Both the position numbers and the translations under genes were made by a program. A model generated the notes under the pieces. It saw nothing but the letters and a program-made list of their open reading frames with translations, had not been told where the DNA came from and did no database searches. A stretch of 64,000 bases of DNA from Actinomadura sp. DC4. Its GTDB lineage: Bacteria; Actinomycetota; Actinomycetes; Streptosporangiales; Streptosporangiaceae. The DNA lies in contig NZ_JAUEQY010000018.1 of the NCBI RefSeq assembly GCF_030406325.1, forward strand, positions 1-64,000. The letters are read 5' to 3'. Each line of letters begins with the position of its first letter. The first letter of the stretch is position 1. Positions 42,255-51,200 of the stretch are shown piece after piece.

Positions 42255-43283
42255 CTATTTCCGCGCCGCCCGATCGACGGGCGTCACGGTCAGGAAGCGC
42301 GGCGAGAGCAGGCCGCGTGAGACGCACGCGCCGATGACCGCCGTACGAATCGGGCCCAGGTCCTCCGCCCGTACGAGCGCCAGCGCCGGGCGCCCCGGGC
42401 CGTCCCAGATCATCCGTGCGCCGAGCGCGCCGGCGCCGAGTGCCGCCGTCACGACGGTGCTCTGCTCGACACCGGGCATGCTCAGCCGGGCGTGCGCGGC
42501 GGTGAGCCAGGTCCCCAGCATCGCCGGGCCGCGGTCGCCCAGGGACGCTGCCACCTCCCTGAGCGGCGTCCACTCGGCCGCCGGCGAGGCGGACGCGCCC
42601 CGGATCCGCGTGTCGACCACCACGAGCCGCAGCCCGGCGCCCTCCACGTCGAGGGGGACGAGCGCCCCGTCCGCGCCGTCGTCGAGGTACGCCGTGCCGG
42701 AGCGGCCCAGCATCGCCGCGCGGCACCGGCCGATCTCGCTCACGCCGGTCACCCCGAAGGCGCGCAGACCCCGGTCCACCAGCGCGGGCAGCGACTCCAC
42801 CGGCAGGGACGGCGCGTACATGTCGCGCAGCGCCAGCGCGACCGCGCAGGCCGCCGCCGTGGGCGCGGCGAGCCCGACGCCTTCGGGCAGGTCGACTCCG
42901 GCGAGCAGCGTGGCGCCGCCGATCGCGTGCCCGGCCTCGCGCAGCGCCCAGACCGCGCTGAGCCCGGCCGCGGCCCACGCCTCGGTGCCGCCGGGAAACA
43001 GGTCGCCGAGGTTCACGCGGACGCGGTCCGCCGGCCGGTTCATCAGCTCCAGCTCGATGACGTCGTCCTCGCGTGGGCGCGTCGCCACGATCGTGCCCCA
43101 GCGGGCCGCCATCGTCAGGCTCGCGTCGCCGTCGGAAAGCAGCGTCACGGAGCCGGGCGCCCGCCAGACGCCCGTCGCGCCGTACCCGTACGCCTCCTGG
43201 AAGGCGGCCGGGACCAGCCGGACCTCGGGCGCCAGGTCCAGCCGGCCCGCGAGGTCGGCTCCCCGCGTCGTCGTCTCAGCCAT
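42255..43283 (-). CDS. Galactokinase-like GHMP-fold protein with lost catalytic motifs (342 aa)
   Basis: The layout follows galactokinases, but each motif is changed. The N-terminal APGRVNLIGEHTDY-type motif reads APGSVTLLSDGDASL; the ATP-loop GxGLSSSAA reads GVGLAAPTAAA; the segment with the catalytic Asp (normally MDQ) reads EIGRCRAAMLG; motif 3 is GALGARMIWDGPGRPALALV where galactokinase has GARMTGGGFGG. Sugar phosphorylation is therefore unlikely and a binding or regulatory role, or a changed reaction, is more probable. It overlaps the methyltransferase stop by 8 bases and is the last gene of the lipid operon. 244 bases with no visible gene separate it from the exporter. Confidence 0.78.
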   Translation of the reverse strand: MAETTTRGADLAGRLDLAPEVRLVPAAFQEAYGYGATGVWRAPGSVTLLSDGDASLTMAARWGTIVATRPREDDVIELELMNRPADRVRVNLGDLFPGGTEAWAAAGLSAVWALREAGHAIGGATLLAGVDLPEGVGLAAPTAAACAVALALRDMYAPSLPVESLPALVDRGLRAFGVTGVSEIGRCRAAMLGRSGTAYLDDGADGALVPLDVEGAGLRLVVVDTRIRGASASPAAEWTPLREVAASLGDRGPAMLGTWLTAAHARLSMPGVEQSTVVTAALGAGALGARMIWDGPGRPALALVRAEDLGPIRTAVIGACVSRGLLSPRFLTVTPVDRAARK

Positions 43284-45099
43284 GGGCGGCGTCGTCCTTG
43301 CGGGCGAGCACGCGGTACGCGTTGCCGGTGCCGCTCCGGCGCGCCACCGTGCCGCCCGCCGTCCGGTCGAGCAGGTAGCCGAGGACCAGGGCCGGCACGC
43401 CGGCCGTCCAGACCAGGCCGCGCCACACGCGCCAGGGCGCCGTACGGGACTTCGCGGACCAGGGCAGGGAGCGGTCCGGCGCGAGCCCGGCGAACCAGAG
43501 ATAGGTGGCGGTGACGAAGTCGTTGTGCTGGTGCGCGGGTGCGCGCTCCTCGGCGACCGGCGTCAGGCCGCGCTCGGCCAGGGCCTTCTTGAGGTTCCCG
43601 ATCGGCATCATGTGCTGGTGCTGCGGCTGGAACCACGGCATCCAGTACCGGCCGAACAGCCGCCCGAGCCGCCACTCCGGGTCGGGCAGCTCGATCAGCA
43701 GGTGCCCGCCCGCGGGCAGGACCTTCGCCGCGGCGTCGAGTTCGAGGTACGGGTCGCGGGTGTGCTCGAGGTAGTGGTGCATGCTCACCACGTCGTACAG
43801 GCCCTGGATCTCTGCGGCCAGGTCCGGGAACATCCCCCGGTGCGCGTGGGCGATCCAGCCGCGCCGGGCGGCCTCCTCGATCTCCGCGCCCTGGTCCAGG
43901 CCGTCGAAGACGGTGTCGGGCCAGACCCGGCGGGCGGCGGCGCAGAAGTGCGCGTGCCCCGACCCCACGTCCAGCCAGCGCTTCGGCGCCCCCGCCGGCT
44001 CCAGCATCCGGGCACGGGAGAGGTAGTCGTGCGAGGAGGTCGTGAAGATGATCTCTGCGGTGGCCGCGCCGATGCCGTCGTAGAAGTCGCGGTAGTAGAA
44101 GTCCAGCCCCTCGGGGGTCAGCCGCGGGTTCTGGAACGTGTGCCCGCAGCCGCCGCACCGCTCCAGCGTGAACGTCCCCGGCTTGCGGTAGACCAGGTCA
44201 GGACTGCGCAGGAGCACCGACAGCTCGCCGGAGCCGCACCACGGGCAGGTCTCGCGCCGCGGCTCCAGGAAGCGGTCCACGCCCTCGGCCAGCTCGGTGT
44301 CGTAGTACGAACGCGCCTCCGTACGCGCCGCGGCCTGCCGCCGGTCGGTCTCCGAGGTCCACGTCCCCGTCGCGGTCCGCACCCAGACGTACGGCTCGTA
44401 CAGCGGGCGCGGCAGGGCGGCCAGGTGCAGGCCGCGCGGGCGCAGCGCCGTACCGGCGAAGATCAGGTACGGCTGGAGGCAGTACACCGCGAGGCAGGCC
44501 AGGGCCAGTGGCCAGGAGAGGAACGCCTCGACGGCGATCAGCGCGTACGGGACGAGTGCCAGCGCCAGGTCGATCGCGACGATCGTCCCCGACGCACGCA
44601 GCCGTGACCGGCGGTGCGCCAGGGCGGCCGGGGCCGCCCATAGGGACGGCGCGACGGCCAGGCCGCTGCGGTCGCGGGCGTAGTGCTTCAGCCGCCGGGC
44701 CAGCACGATCAGGTCGGGCGTGGAGATCGCGCCGGGCTCGGGCACCTCGGCGCGCGCGAGCACACCGGGCACGACCAGGAGCACCGCGCCGGCGCCGAGC
44801 CCGTTGCCGGGGCCGTCGTCGCCCGGTGGGGACATGTGTCGTAGGAGGTCGCGCGCGGCCGTCACCGGCAGGTCCTGGGGGATGACGTCGAGGATGTCCT
44901 CGCCCTGCCGGTGGGCGTACGCGGCGGCGGCGCTCCAGGTCGCGTCGTCGAGGCGGACGCCGTCCGCGACGAGGGCGCGGAAGGCGTCCGCCCCGGCGTC
45001 GCCGGACAGCGTCGGAAGGGCCGCGGCGCGGGCGCGCAGGCGCAGCCCGTTCAGGAGCAGGCCCACGATGAGCAGGACGGCGAGTGCGATGCCGATCAC
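43276..45099 (-). CDS. Membrane-tethered SAM methyltransferase with zinc ribbon (607 aa)
   Basis: N-terminal membrane helix (VIGIALAVLLIVGLLLNGL), a region of about 180 residues resembling the actinobacterial TIGR04222-type domain, two further hydrophobic segments (about 180-225: IDLALALVPYALIAVEAFLS and LALACLAVYCLQPYLI), then a zinc ribbon CPWC...CGGC, then FQNPRLTPEGLDFYYRDFYDG and a class I methyltransferase domain with WLDVGSGHAHFC (SAM loop), VSMHHYLEHTRDP and LPAGGHLLIELPDPE. The zinc-ribbon plus Rossmann arrangement recalls sugar C-methyltransferases, but the target is unknown. GTG start overlaps the glycosyltransferase stop (GTGA). It probably modifies a lipid or glycan at the inner face of the membrane. 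Confidence 0.82.
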   Translation of the reverse strand: MIGIALAVLLIVGLLLNGLRLRARAAALPTLSGDAGADAFRALVADGVRLDDATWSAAAAYAHRQGEDILDVIPQDLPVTAARDLLRHMSPPGDDGPGNGLGAGAVLLVVPGVLARAEVPEPGAISTPDLIVLARRLKHYARDRSGLAVAPSLWAAPAALAHRRSRLRASGTIVAIDLALALVPYALIAVEAFLSWPLALACLAVYCLQPYLIFAGTALRPRGLHLAALPRPLYEPYVWVRTATGTWTSETDRRQAAARTEARSYYDTELAEGVDRFLEPRRETCPWCGSGELSVLLRSPDLVYRKPGTFTLERCGGCGHTFQNPRLTPEGLDFYYRDFYDGIGAATAEIIFTTSSHDYLSRARMLEPAGAPKRWLDVGSGHAHFCAAARRVWPDTVFDGLDQGAEIEEAARRGWIAHAHRGMFPDLAAEIQGLYDVVSMHHYLEHTRDPYLELDAAAKVLPAGGHLLIELPDPEWRLGRLFGRYWMPWFQPQHQHMMPIGNLKKALAERGLTPVAEERAPAHQHNDFVTATYLWFAGLAPDRSLPWSAKSRTAPWRVWRGLVWTAGVPALVLGYLLDRTAGGTVARRSGTGNAYRVLARKDDAAHG

Positions 45100-46256
45100 G
45101 ACAGTTTCTCCAGATGGTCTGCTGCCGTGGCGGCGCCGCCGGCGGCTGCGAAGGATTCCTGAACGCGCCGGGCGGCGGCCCGGTAGGAGGGCACGTCGAG
45201 CACCGCGAGGAGCGCGGCGCGCAGGTCGGCCGGGCGGGCCCGGCCGAAGCGCACCCGTTCGCCGGCCCCGGCCTCGACGACCTGGCCGGCGATGATCGGC
45301 TGGTCGTCCCTGATCGGGCAGACGACCAGCGGGAGCCCGTGCGCGAGGGTCTCGGCCACGGTGTTGTGCCCGCCGTGGGACACGACCGCGTCGAGATGGG
45401 GCAGCAGGGCGAGCTGGGGCACATGGCCGGTGACGAGCACGTGCGGCGGCGGATCCTCGATCGTGCCGGGAGGCGCGACGACGACCGCCCGCAGGTCGAG
45501 GCCGGCGAGCGCCTCCGTGGCGACGCGGTAGAAGCGCTCGCCCGCCGGGCCGTTCAGCGTGCCGAGCGAGACCAGCACCGCACGCCGGTCCGGGTCGAGC
45601 CAGTCCCAGGGGAAGCCGCCGCGGTCCGGACGCCCGGTCAGCGCGGGACCCGTGAAGACCCAGTGCCCGGGGAACCGCGTCTCGTCGCCGACGAGCGCCC
45701 CGGTCGTGAAGGCCAGTACCAGCCGGTCGGAGAAGCGCGGGTCGACGTGCTCGGTCAGGCCGTACGCCGTCTGGAAGCCGGTCAGCAGCGCCTCGATCCA
45801 CGCTTCGACCTTGGGCATGGCCGCGAGCGGGCGCAGGAGTTCGGCGGGCGTGCTGGCCGAGGTCGCCCAGGGGATCCCGGCCCGCCGCGCGGCGACCGGC
45901 CCGGCGATGGCCTGCTGGTCGGCCACCAGCACGCCGGGCGCGAAGTCGCCGATGGCGGCCTCGACACCGGGGAGCATCGCGTGCCCGAGGGGGACGATGA
46001 ACTCCTCCCACAGGAACCTCAGCACCGCCGCGCCGCGCAGGGTCATCCACTCCTCACGCGCCGCGCGCAGGCGGGCGTCCAGCGCGTCGTCGATGACCGG
46101 GAGGATCCGCGCGCCGGCGGGCAGCAGCGGCGCCAGCGTGCCCGGATGCCCGGCCCAGCCGACGGCATGCCCGCGCCGGATCAGCTCCGCACCGACGGCG
46201 GCGGTCGGGTTGATGTGGCCGGTCAGCGGCGGGACGACGAACAGGAACCGGCTCAC
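45096..46256 (-). CDS. UGT-like glycosyltransferase, MGT family (386 aa)
   Basis: GT-B enzyme expected to move a sugar from an NDP-sugar onto a lipid or polyketide hydroxyl. N-terminal acceptor domain starts MSRFLFVVPPLTGHINPTAAVGAEL, with the catalytic His in GHINP; the C-terminal donor domain has VSLGTLNG and VSHGGHNTVAETLAHGLPLVVCPIRDDQ, the UDP-glycosyltransferase signature. Full length for macrolide-type glycosyltransferases. GTG start overlaps the stop of the remnant upstream. Located in the PUFA-like synthase operon, so it probably glycosylates that product. Confidence 0.92.
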   Translation of the reverse strand: MSRFLFVVPPLTGHINPTAAVGAELIRRGHAVGWAGHPGTLAPLLPAGARILPVIDDALDARLRAAREEWMTLRGAAVLRFLWEEFIVPLGHAMLPGVEAAIGDFAPGVLVADQQAIAGPVAARRAGIPWATSASTPAELLRPLAAMPKVEAWIEALLTGFQTAYGLTEHVDPRFSDRLVLAFTTGALVGDETRFPGHWVFTGPALTGRPDRGGFPWDWLDPDRRAVLVSLGTLNGPAGERFYRVATEALAGLDLRAVVVAPPGTIEDPPPHVLVTGHVPQLALLPHLDAVVSHGGHNTVAETLAHGLPLVVCPIRDDQPIIAGQVVEAGAGERVRFGRARPADLRAALLAVLDVPSYRAAARRVQESFAAAGGAATAADHLEKLS

Positions 46257-46399
46257 GGGTCCTCCTTCGCCGGAGGGGTGGCCGGGGGGATGCGTGCGCC
46301 GGCGGGCAGCAGCGGCGCCAGCGTGCCCGGATGCCCGGCCTGGGCGACGGCGTGATCGCGGCGAGTCGGTTCGGCGCCGAGCGCGGTGGGCGGGCTCAT
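46253..46399 (-). pseudogene. Remnant duplicate of the glycosyltransferase N-terminus (48 codons)
   Basis: A short frame, MSPPTALGAEPTRRDHAVAQ followed by AGHPGTLAPLLPAGARIPPA, aligns with the N-terminus of the adjacent glycosyltransferase (AVGAELIRRGHAVGWAGHPGTLAPLLPAGARILPV). At DNA level a stretch of about 45 bases around 46295-46340 is identical to 46111-46155 inside the glycosyltransferase. The first part of the copy and everything after GARI are diverged or missing. The frame keeps 4-base overlaps with both neighbours (ATGA with the hydrolase, GTGA with the glycosyltransferase), so it may still be translated and pass ribosomes on. No function is expected beyond that. Confidence 0.75.
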
Positions 46400-47223
46400 C
46401 CGGCTCGTCTGGTCTCGGCGAGGATGCGGGTGCTCTGCTGGGCGAGCCAGGACAGCAGGATGTCGCGGAGCATGTCGGTGGCCTCGCGGAGGACGGTGTG
46501 CGCGAGGCCGGGCAGGATCGCGATGGTGCAGTCCGGCACGTGCCGGTCCAGTTCGGTCGCCGCCGACACCAGTTCGGACCGTTCCCCGTACACCCCGAGC
46601 ACCGGACAGCGGACCGTGGCCAGCTCCGCCGGGCTCAGCGGTCGTTCCGAGGCGACGTCGTCGACCAGGCTCGTGTGGTTCAGCAGGCCGTCGACGTGGG
46701 TGACGAGCCGGGCCATCCGGCGCTGGCCGGCCTTCCTGTACTGGTCCCGCGCGCCGTCGTGTTCCAGTCGCAGCGCGGTCACGGACAGCGTGTTGGCCAT
46801 GTCCTCGATCCAGGCGGCGGCGCCCGTACCCGCGCAGCTCGCCTCGATCAGCACCAGCCCGGCGACCCGGTCCGGCGCCGTGACCGCCATGCGCGCCGCG
46901 AGGATGCCGCCGTAGCTGTTCCCGGCCAGGTAGACCGGCTCCTCGACGCCGAGCGCGTCGAGGAGCGCGCACAGGTCGGCGACGCCGTCGTCGGCCGTGT
47001 AACCGGCCTCCGGCCGGTGCGAGCGGCCGTGGCCGCGCAGGTCGTACAGGATCACGCGGACGCCGGCGACGACGGCCGGGCCCGCGAGCGTGTAGTAGAA
47101 GCTGGACAGGTTGTCGGTGACGAGACCGTGGACGAACACGATGGCCGGTGCGCCCTCGGCGGGCTCCTGGGGTTCGAGGATCTGCGCGTTGAACCGCATG
47201 CCGTTCGCGTGGACGTCAGCCAT
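46396..47223 (-). CDS. Alpha/beta hydrolase 2 of the lipid operon (275 aa)
   Basis: Alpha/beta-hydrolase fold with oxyanion HGLVTDN, the RGHGRS turn, nucleophile elbow AGNSYGG (Ser), GVYGERSELV for the acid region and the catalytic His in LPGLAHTVLRE. The N-terminal segment VHANGMRFNAQ is typical of the lipase/perhydrolase group. In this operon it could release the chain from the ACP by hydrolysis or transesterification, or edit stalled chains. Overlaps hydrolase 1 by 8 bases and the remnant by ATGA. Confidence 0.88.
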   Translation of the reverse strand: MADVHANGMRFNAQILEPQEPAEGAPAIVFVHGLVTDNLSSFYYTLAGPAVVAGVRVILYDLRGHGRSHRPEAGYTADDGVADLCALLDALGVEEPVYLAGNSYGGILAARMAVTAPDRVAGLVLIEASCAGTGAAAWIEDMANTLSVTALRLEHDGARDQYRKAGQRRMARLVTHVDGLLNHTSLVDDVASERPLSPAELATVRCPVLGVYGERSELVSAATELDRHVPDCTIAILPGLAHTVLREATDMLRDILLSWLAQQSTRILAETRRAG

Positions 47224-47926
47224 GGGCCGCCTCCGAGAGTTCCAGGAACCCGGTGAGCAGGTCGGTCACCCCGCCGGTGGCACCGACGTGGACGTCGTGG
47301 CCGCCGGGCAGCAGGTGCGCGCGGACGTGCGGGCAGACGCGGCGCAGTCGCTCGACGGAGGGCGCGAACGGGGAGCGCCCTCCGCCGATGACCAGGCACG
47401 GCACCGCCGACAGCGACCGCAGGTCCTCGTCGGTCACCGGCGGCTCGGCCGCCAGGTCCTCCAGCAGGGTCGTGTCCTCGACCAGCGCGCGCACGCGGCG
47501 CGACGCGGGGCCGGTGTACAGCTCCAGTAATCTCTCGGCGGACACCGTGATCTGGTTCAGCGGCGGCTCGACCAGGGCCATCCGGCGTACGCGATCCGGC
47601 GCGGACTGCAGGAAACGCAAGGCCACCACGCAGCCGTAGCTGTGCGCGACGATCGTGAAGGGCGGCAGGTCGGCGGTGAGCGCGTCGAGGTCGGCGGCCA
47701 TCGCCTGGGCGCCGTAGCCCGTACGCGTGCGCTCGCTGAGGCCGTGCCCGCGCCAGTCGAACAGCCGGACCCGGTGCCGCGCGGCGACCGCGGGCGCCGC
47801 GGTGAGGTACCAGGACGCGACGCTGCCGGTGAACAGGCCGTGCAGCATCACCACCGGCTCGCCCGTCCGGTCGGCCGCCAGTTCCACCGTGTGGAACCGC
47901 GTCTCGCGTGCGATCGTGAACGGCAC
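47216..47926 (-). CDS. Alpha/beta hydrolase 1 of the lipid operon (236 aa)
   Basis: Alpha/beta hydrolase with oxyanion HGLFTGS, WRGHGLS, nucleophile elbow VAHSYGC (Ser) and His in LLPGGHDVHVGA. Shorter than hydrolase 2, with a small lid. GTG start one base after the ACP stop. Two hydrolases in tandem in a synthase operon suggest distinct release and editing roles; they are clearly different proteins, not a recent duplication. Confidence 0.87.
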   Translation of the reverse strand: MPFTIARETRFHTVELAADRTGEPVVMLHGLFTGSVASWYLTAAPAVAARHRVRLFDWRGHGLSERTRTGYGAQAMAADLDALTADLPPFTIVAHSYGCVVALRFLQSAPDRVRRMALVEPPLNQITVSAERLLELYTGPASRRVRALVEDTTLLEDLAAEPPVTDEDLRSLSAVPCLVIGGGRSPFAPSVERLRRVCPHVRAHLLPGGHDVHVGATGGVTDLLTGFLELSEAAHG

Positions 47927-47927
47927 C

Positions 47928-48230
47928 TCAGGCCCGGTTCCCCGACCGTGCGGCCGTCGTGCGCTCCTCGATGTAGGCCACGAGCGTGCCGACCTTCATC
48001 GTCATGATCTCGGTGATGTCCATGTCGGCGACGAACGCCGCGAAGTCGACGCGCCGGCCGTAGCGCTCCTGGACCTTCTCGGCGAGCGCGACGAACTCGA
48101 TGCTCTCCAGGGCGAGATCGTCGCTGAACGTCGTTTCCCGGGTGATGTCGGTCTCGAGAAGGAAGTCCTCCCCGACGACTTCGACCAGCATCGTGACGAC
48201 TTCGTCGAGGACCGGGTCCGTTGCGCTCAC
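47928..48230 (-). CDS. Stand-alone acyl carrier protein (100 aa)
   Basis: Small acidic protein with the carrier-protein pattern: VLDEVVTMLVEVVGEDF..., then the attachment site LALESIEFVALAEKVQERYG, in which Ser43 would receive phosphopantetheine, and a last helix VGTLVAYIEERT. The motif ESIEF deviates from the common DSL. The GTG at 48230 overlaps the stop of the upstream synthase (GTGA) and gives a normal ACP length; a longer start would lie inside that gene. It could carry the starter or accept the finished chain; the fused PPTase upstream can activate it. Confidence 0.9.
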   Translation of the reverse strand: MSATDPVLDEVVTMLVEVVGEDFLLETDITRETTFSDDLALESIEFVALAEKVQERYGRRVDFAAFVADMDITEIMTMKVGTLVAYIEERTTAARSGNRA

Positions 48231-51200
48231 GTGGCGTCCCTTCCGTGTGTCCACGCGACGGCGTACTCCGTCGCGTCATCGGTGATCGTCGTGGTCTCGA
48301 CGCGATAGGTGGTTCCGCCTGGCGCGGTCACGACCAGCGTCAGGTCCTCACCGGCCTGGACCTCGAAGGCGTGCGGCCGGCCGCCCAGCCCGGTGCCGGC
48401 GGCCTTGGCGGCCGCCTCCTTGGCGGTCCACAGCCGCGTGAACAGCGCGGCCCGCTCGCCGCCGGTCAGCCCGCCGAGCAGGGCGCGCTCGGCGGCGGTC
48501 AGCGCGATCTCCTCGGTCCCGGCGTCGCGCTCCCGTACGGCCTCGATGTCGATGCCGACCGCGCCCGGTCCGGCCAGCGCGACCGCGATCCCGGGACTCC
48601 GCCCCCTGCCCGCGCAGTGGGCGAGGGAGATGTGCGGCGCGCGGAACGCGCCCGTCGCCCGCGGCCGCCCCCGGTCGTCGTTGTCGATCCTGATCTCCGC
48701 CGGGTAGATCGGCCCGGCGCCGAGGTCCCACAGCCGGTGCCGCACCGCGTCCTTGGCCGCGATCCGGCCGAGCAGCCACGCGCGCCGGGTGTTCGGCGTC
48801 AGTTCCTCGTACCGGGGGCGCTCCGCGGCGCACAGGTAGCGGCGCATGATCAGCTCGCGGGACCCGGTGTCGGGCCAGCGTTCCCGTACGACGCACCACC
48901 CGCCCGGACGTGGCTCGGACACCGTCTCGCTCTGCGGGCGGAACTTGATCCTCCAGGTCCGGTCGTCGGTGGCGAACCGGCGGGTCGTCCAGCCCTCCAT
49001 CCGGCACCAGACGCGGCCGTCGCCGTCCCGTATCTCGGCGTCGGCCCGCATCTCCGTTTCGGTGATCTCCCGGATCCAGGCGCTGCACTCCAGCCGCGCG
49101 CCGGCCGGCGGCCGGGGTCCGTAGAACCGCACCGCCCGTACGCCGGTGGGCAGCACGGTCTGGTCGGCGGTACGGCTGACCTGCATCCAGTGGCCGATGA
49201 GCTGGCCCGCGCTGTCCAGGAGCGCGCCCTCGGCGGGCAGGTTCGCAAGGATGCCCGTGATGCCGTCGTCGCCGACGCTGTCGAGCCGGGCGACTCCGGC
49301 GAACCGGGGACCGTGGAACATCCAGTCGCCGTCGTACAGCTCCGGCGCGGTGACGGGCGCGGGCCGGGGGTTCGTCAGGGCCTGCCGCGAGGGTTCCGGC
49401 GCGGGCGGGTGGCCGGTGGCGGAGAGATGGACGACGCCGCTCGCGTAGCCCTCGATCCGCACCTTCACCGTGATCTCGCCGTCCGGCCCGGCGTCGCCCC
49501 GCGCGGCGTGCACCGCCGTGGTCGTCTCGGGGGCGACGGACAGCCAGCGGGCCGCCTTGACCTGCGAGATGCCGGTCACCGTCGCCCCGGGCGCCAGCTC
49601 GGCGGCAGCGCCGGCCATCAGCTCCAGCATCGTCGTGAGGGGGACGACCGGGAACCGGTCGGTCATGTCCGGCCAGCCCGGCGCCTGGGGGAACACGCAG
49701 TGGTCGACGCAGTCCGGCATCGTCGCGAGCGAGAACACCCGGGTCCGGGTGAGGGTCCGCGGCGGCTCGGGCGCCGGCCGGGCGTGCAGGGCGTCGGTGA
49801 TCGTACGGGCCGCGGCTGCGGTGTCGGCGAGCGCGGCGTTCAGCGCGGCGACGACGGGGGAGCCCCCGGCGACCTCGTACGCCCCGGCGGCCGGCACCCC
49901 CACGAGGGCGTCGAGCCCGGGCAGCCGGACCATCGGCTCGCCGAGGCGCAGCCGCACCGTGCCGCCGGCGCGTGCCGGCGCAGGCGGCGCGGGCAGGGCG
50001 CCGAAGTCCGGCGCCAGGCCCTCGGCCCACAGCGCGGCGGCGACCCGGCGCATCTGGTCGAGCCCGTCGCGGGCGGACACGGCCGTCGCGATGGCCAGGT
50101 GCTCGTGGTCGCGCAGGGTGTCCTCGGTGAAACCGACCAGGCTGCCCTGCCCGACCTGGACGAACGCCCGGATGCCCGACTCGTACAGCAGCGTGGTGAG
50201 GCGCCGGAAGCGCACCGGCTCGACGAGGTGGCGCAGCACGAGGTCGCGTACCTCGCCGGCGTTCGGGGGGAAGGGCGCGAGGGAGGTGGCCGACCAGACC
50301 GGCACGCTCGGCCGGCTCACCTCCAGCCGTCCCAGCAGCTCGCGGGCGACGTCCAGGTGGCGCGCGAACACCGGCGAGTGGAAGCCGGTGCGGAACGGCA
50401 TGGTCTGCGTCATCACGCCCTGCCGGCGCAGGCGTTCGACGATCCGCCCGACGCGGCCGGCCGGGCCGCAGATCACCGACTGGTGCGGGCAGTTGTCGTG
50501 GGTGAGGTGAACGTCGTCGAAGCCGTCGAGTGCGGCGGCGACGAGGTCGGCCGGCGCGCCGAACGCCGCGTACACGACGTCGGGCACCTCGACCATCCCG
50601 GGCCGCATCGAGGCGATGAAACCGTCGACCTCCGGATAGACGCCGCCGACGACCATCGCCGTCCACTCGCCGAGGCTGTGCCCGGCCAGCGCGCCGGGGA
50701 CGACGCCGAGGCGCGCCAGGGCGGCGGCGTACAGGCGGCTCACCGCGACGACGTCGATGGCGTGCTCGACGACGTCGCCCCCGCCGGACAGCCCGGGTAC
50801 GGGCAGGCCGAAGTGGTGCGCGAGGCCCTCGACCCGCGGCGCGAACTCCGCCTCGAAGCCGGGGAACAGGAACGCCACCTGGCCGGGCCCGGTGAGCAGC
50901 GGCCGGGGCGTGAACCACACGTCGCTGCGGCCGCGCCAGGGGCTGCCCCGCGCGACGATCTTGCGGGCCAGCGCGAGCCGCCGCCGGTCCGGCGCGACGA
51001 TCGCGAGCCGGCAGGGACCGTCGCCGGGCGGCCGTCCCGCCCGCGCGACCAGCTCCGCGTCGCCGGCGTCGAGGGCGCGGGCGATGTCCTCCGGCCCGGC
51101 CCCGGCGAGCCGCAGCACCGGCTCACCCGCCGGCCGCACTCCCGACGGGGACCGCGAGACAGTCCCTCGTGCGGGCCGCGGCGCCTCTTCCAGGACCACG

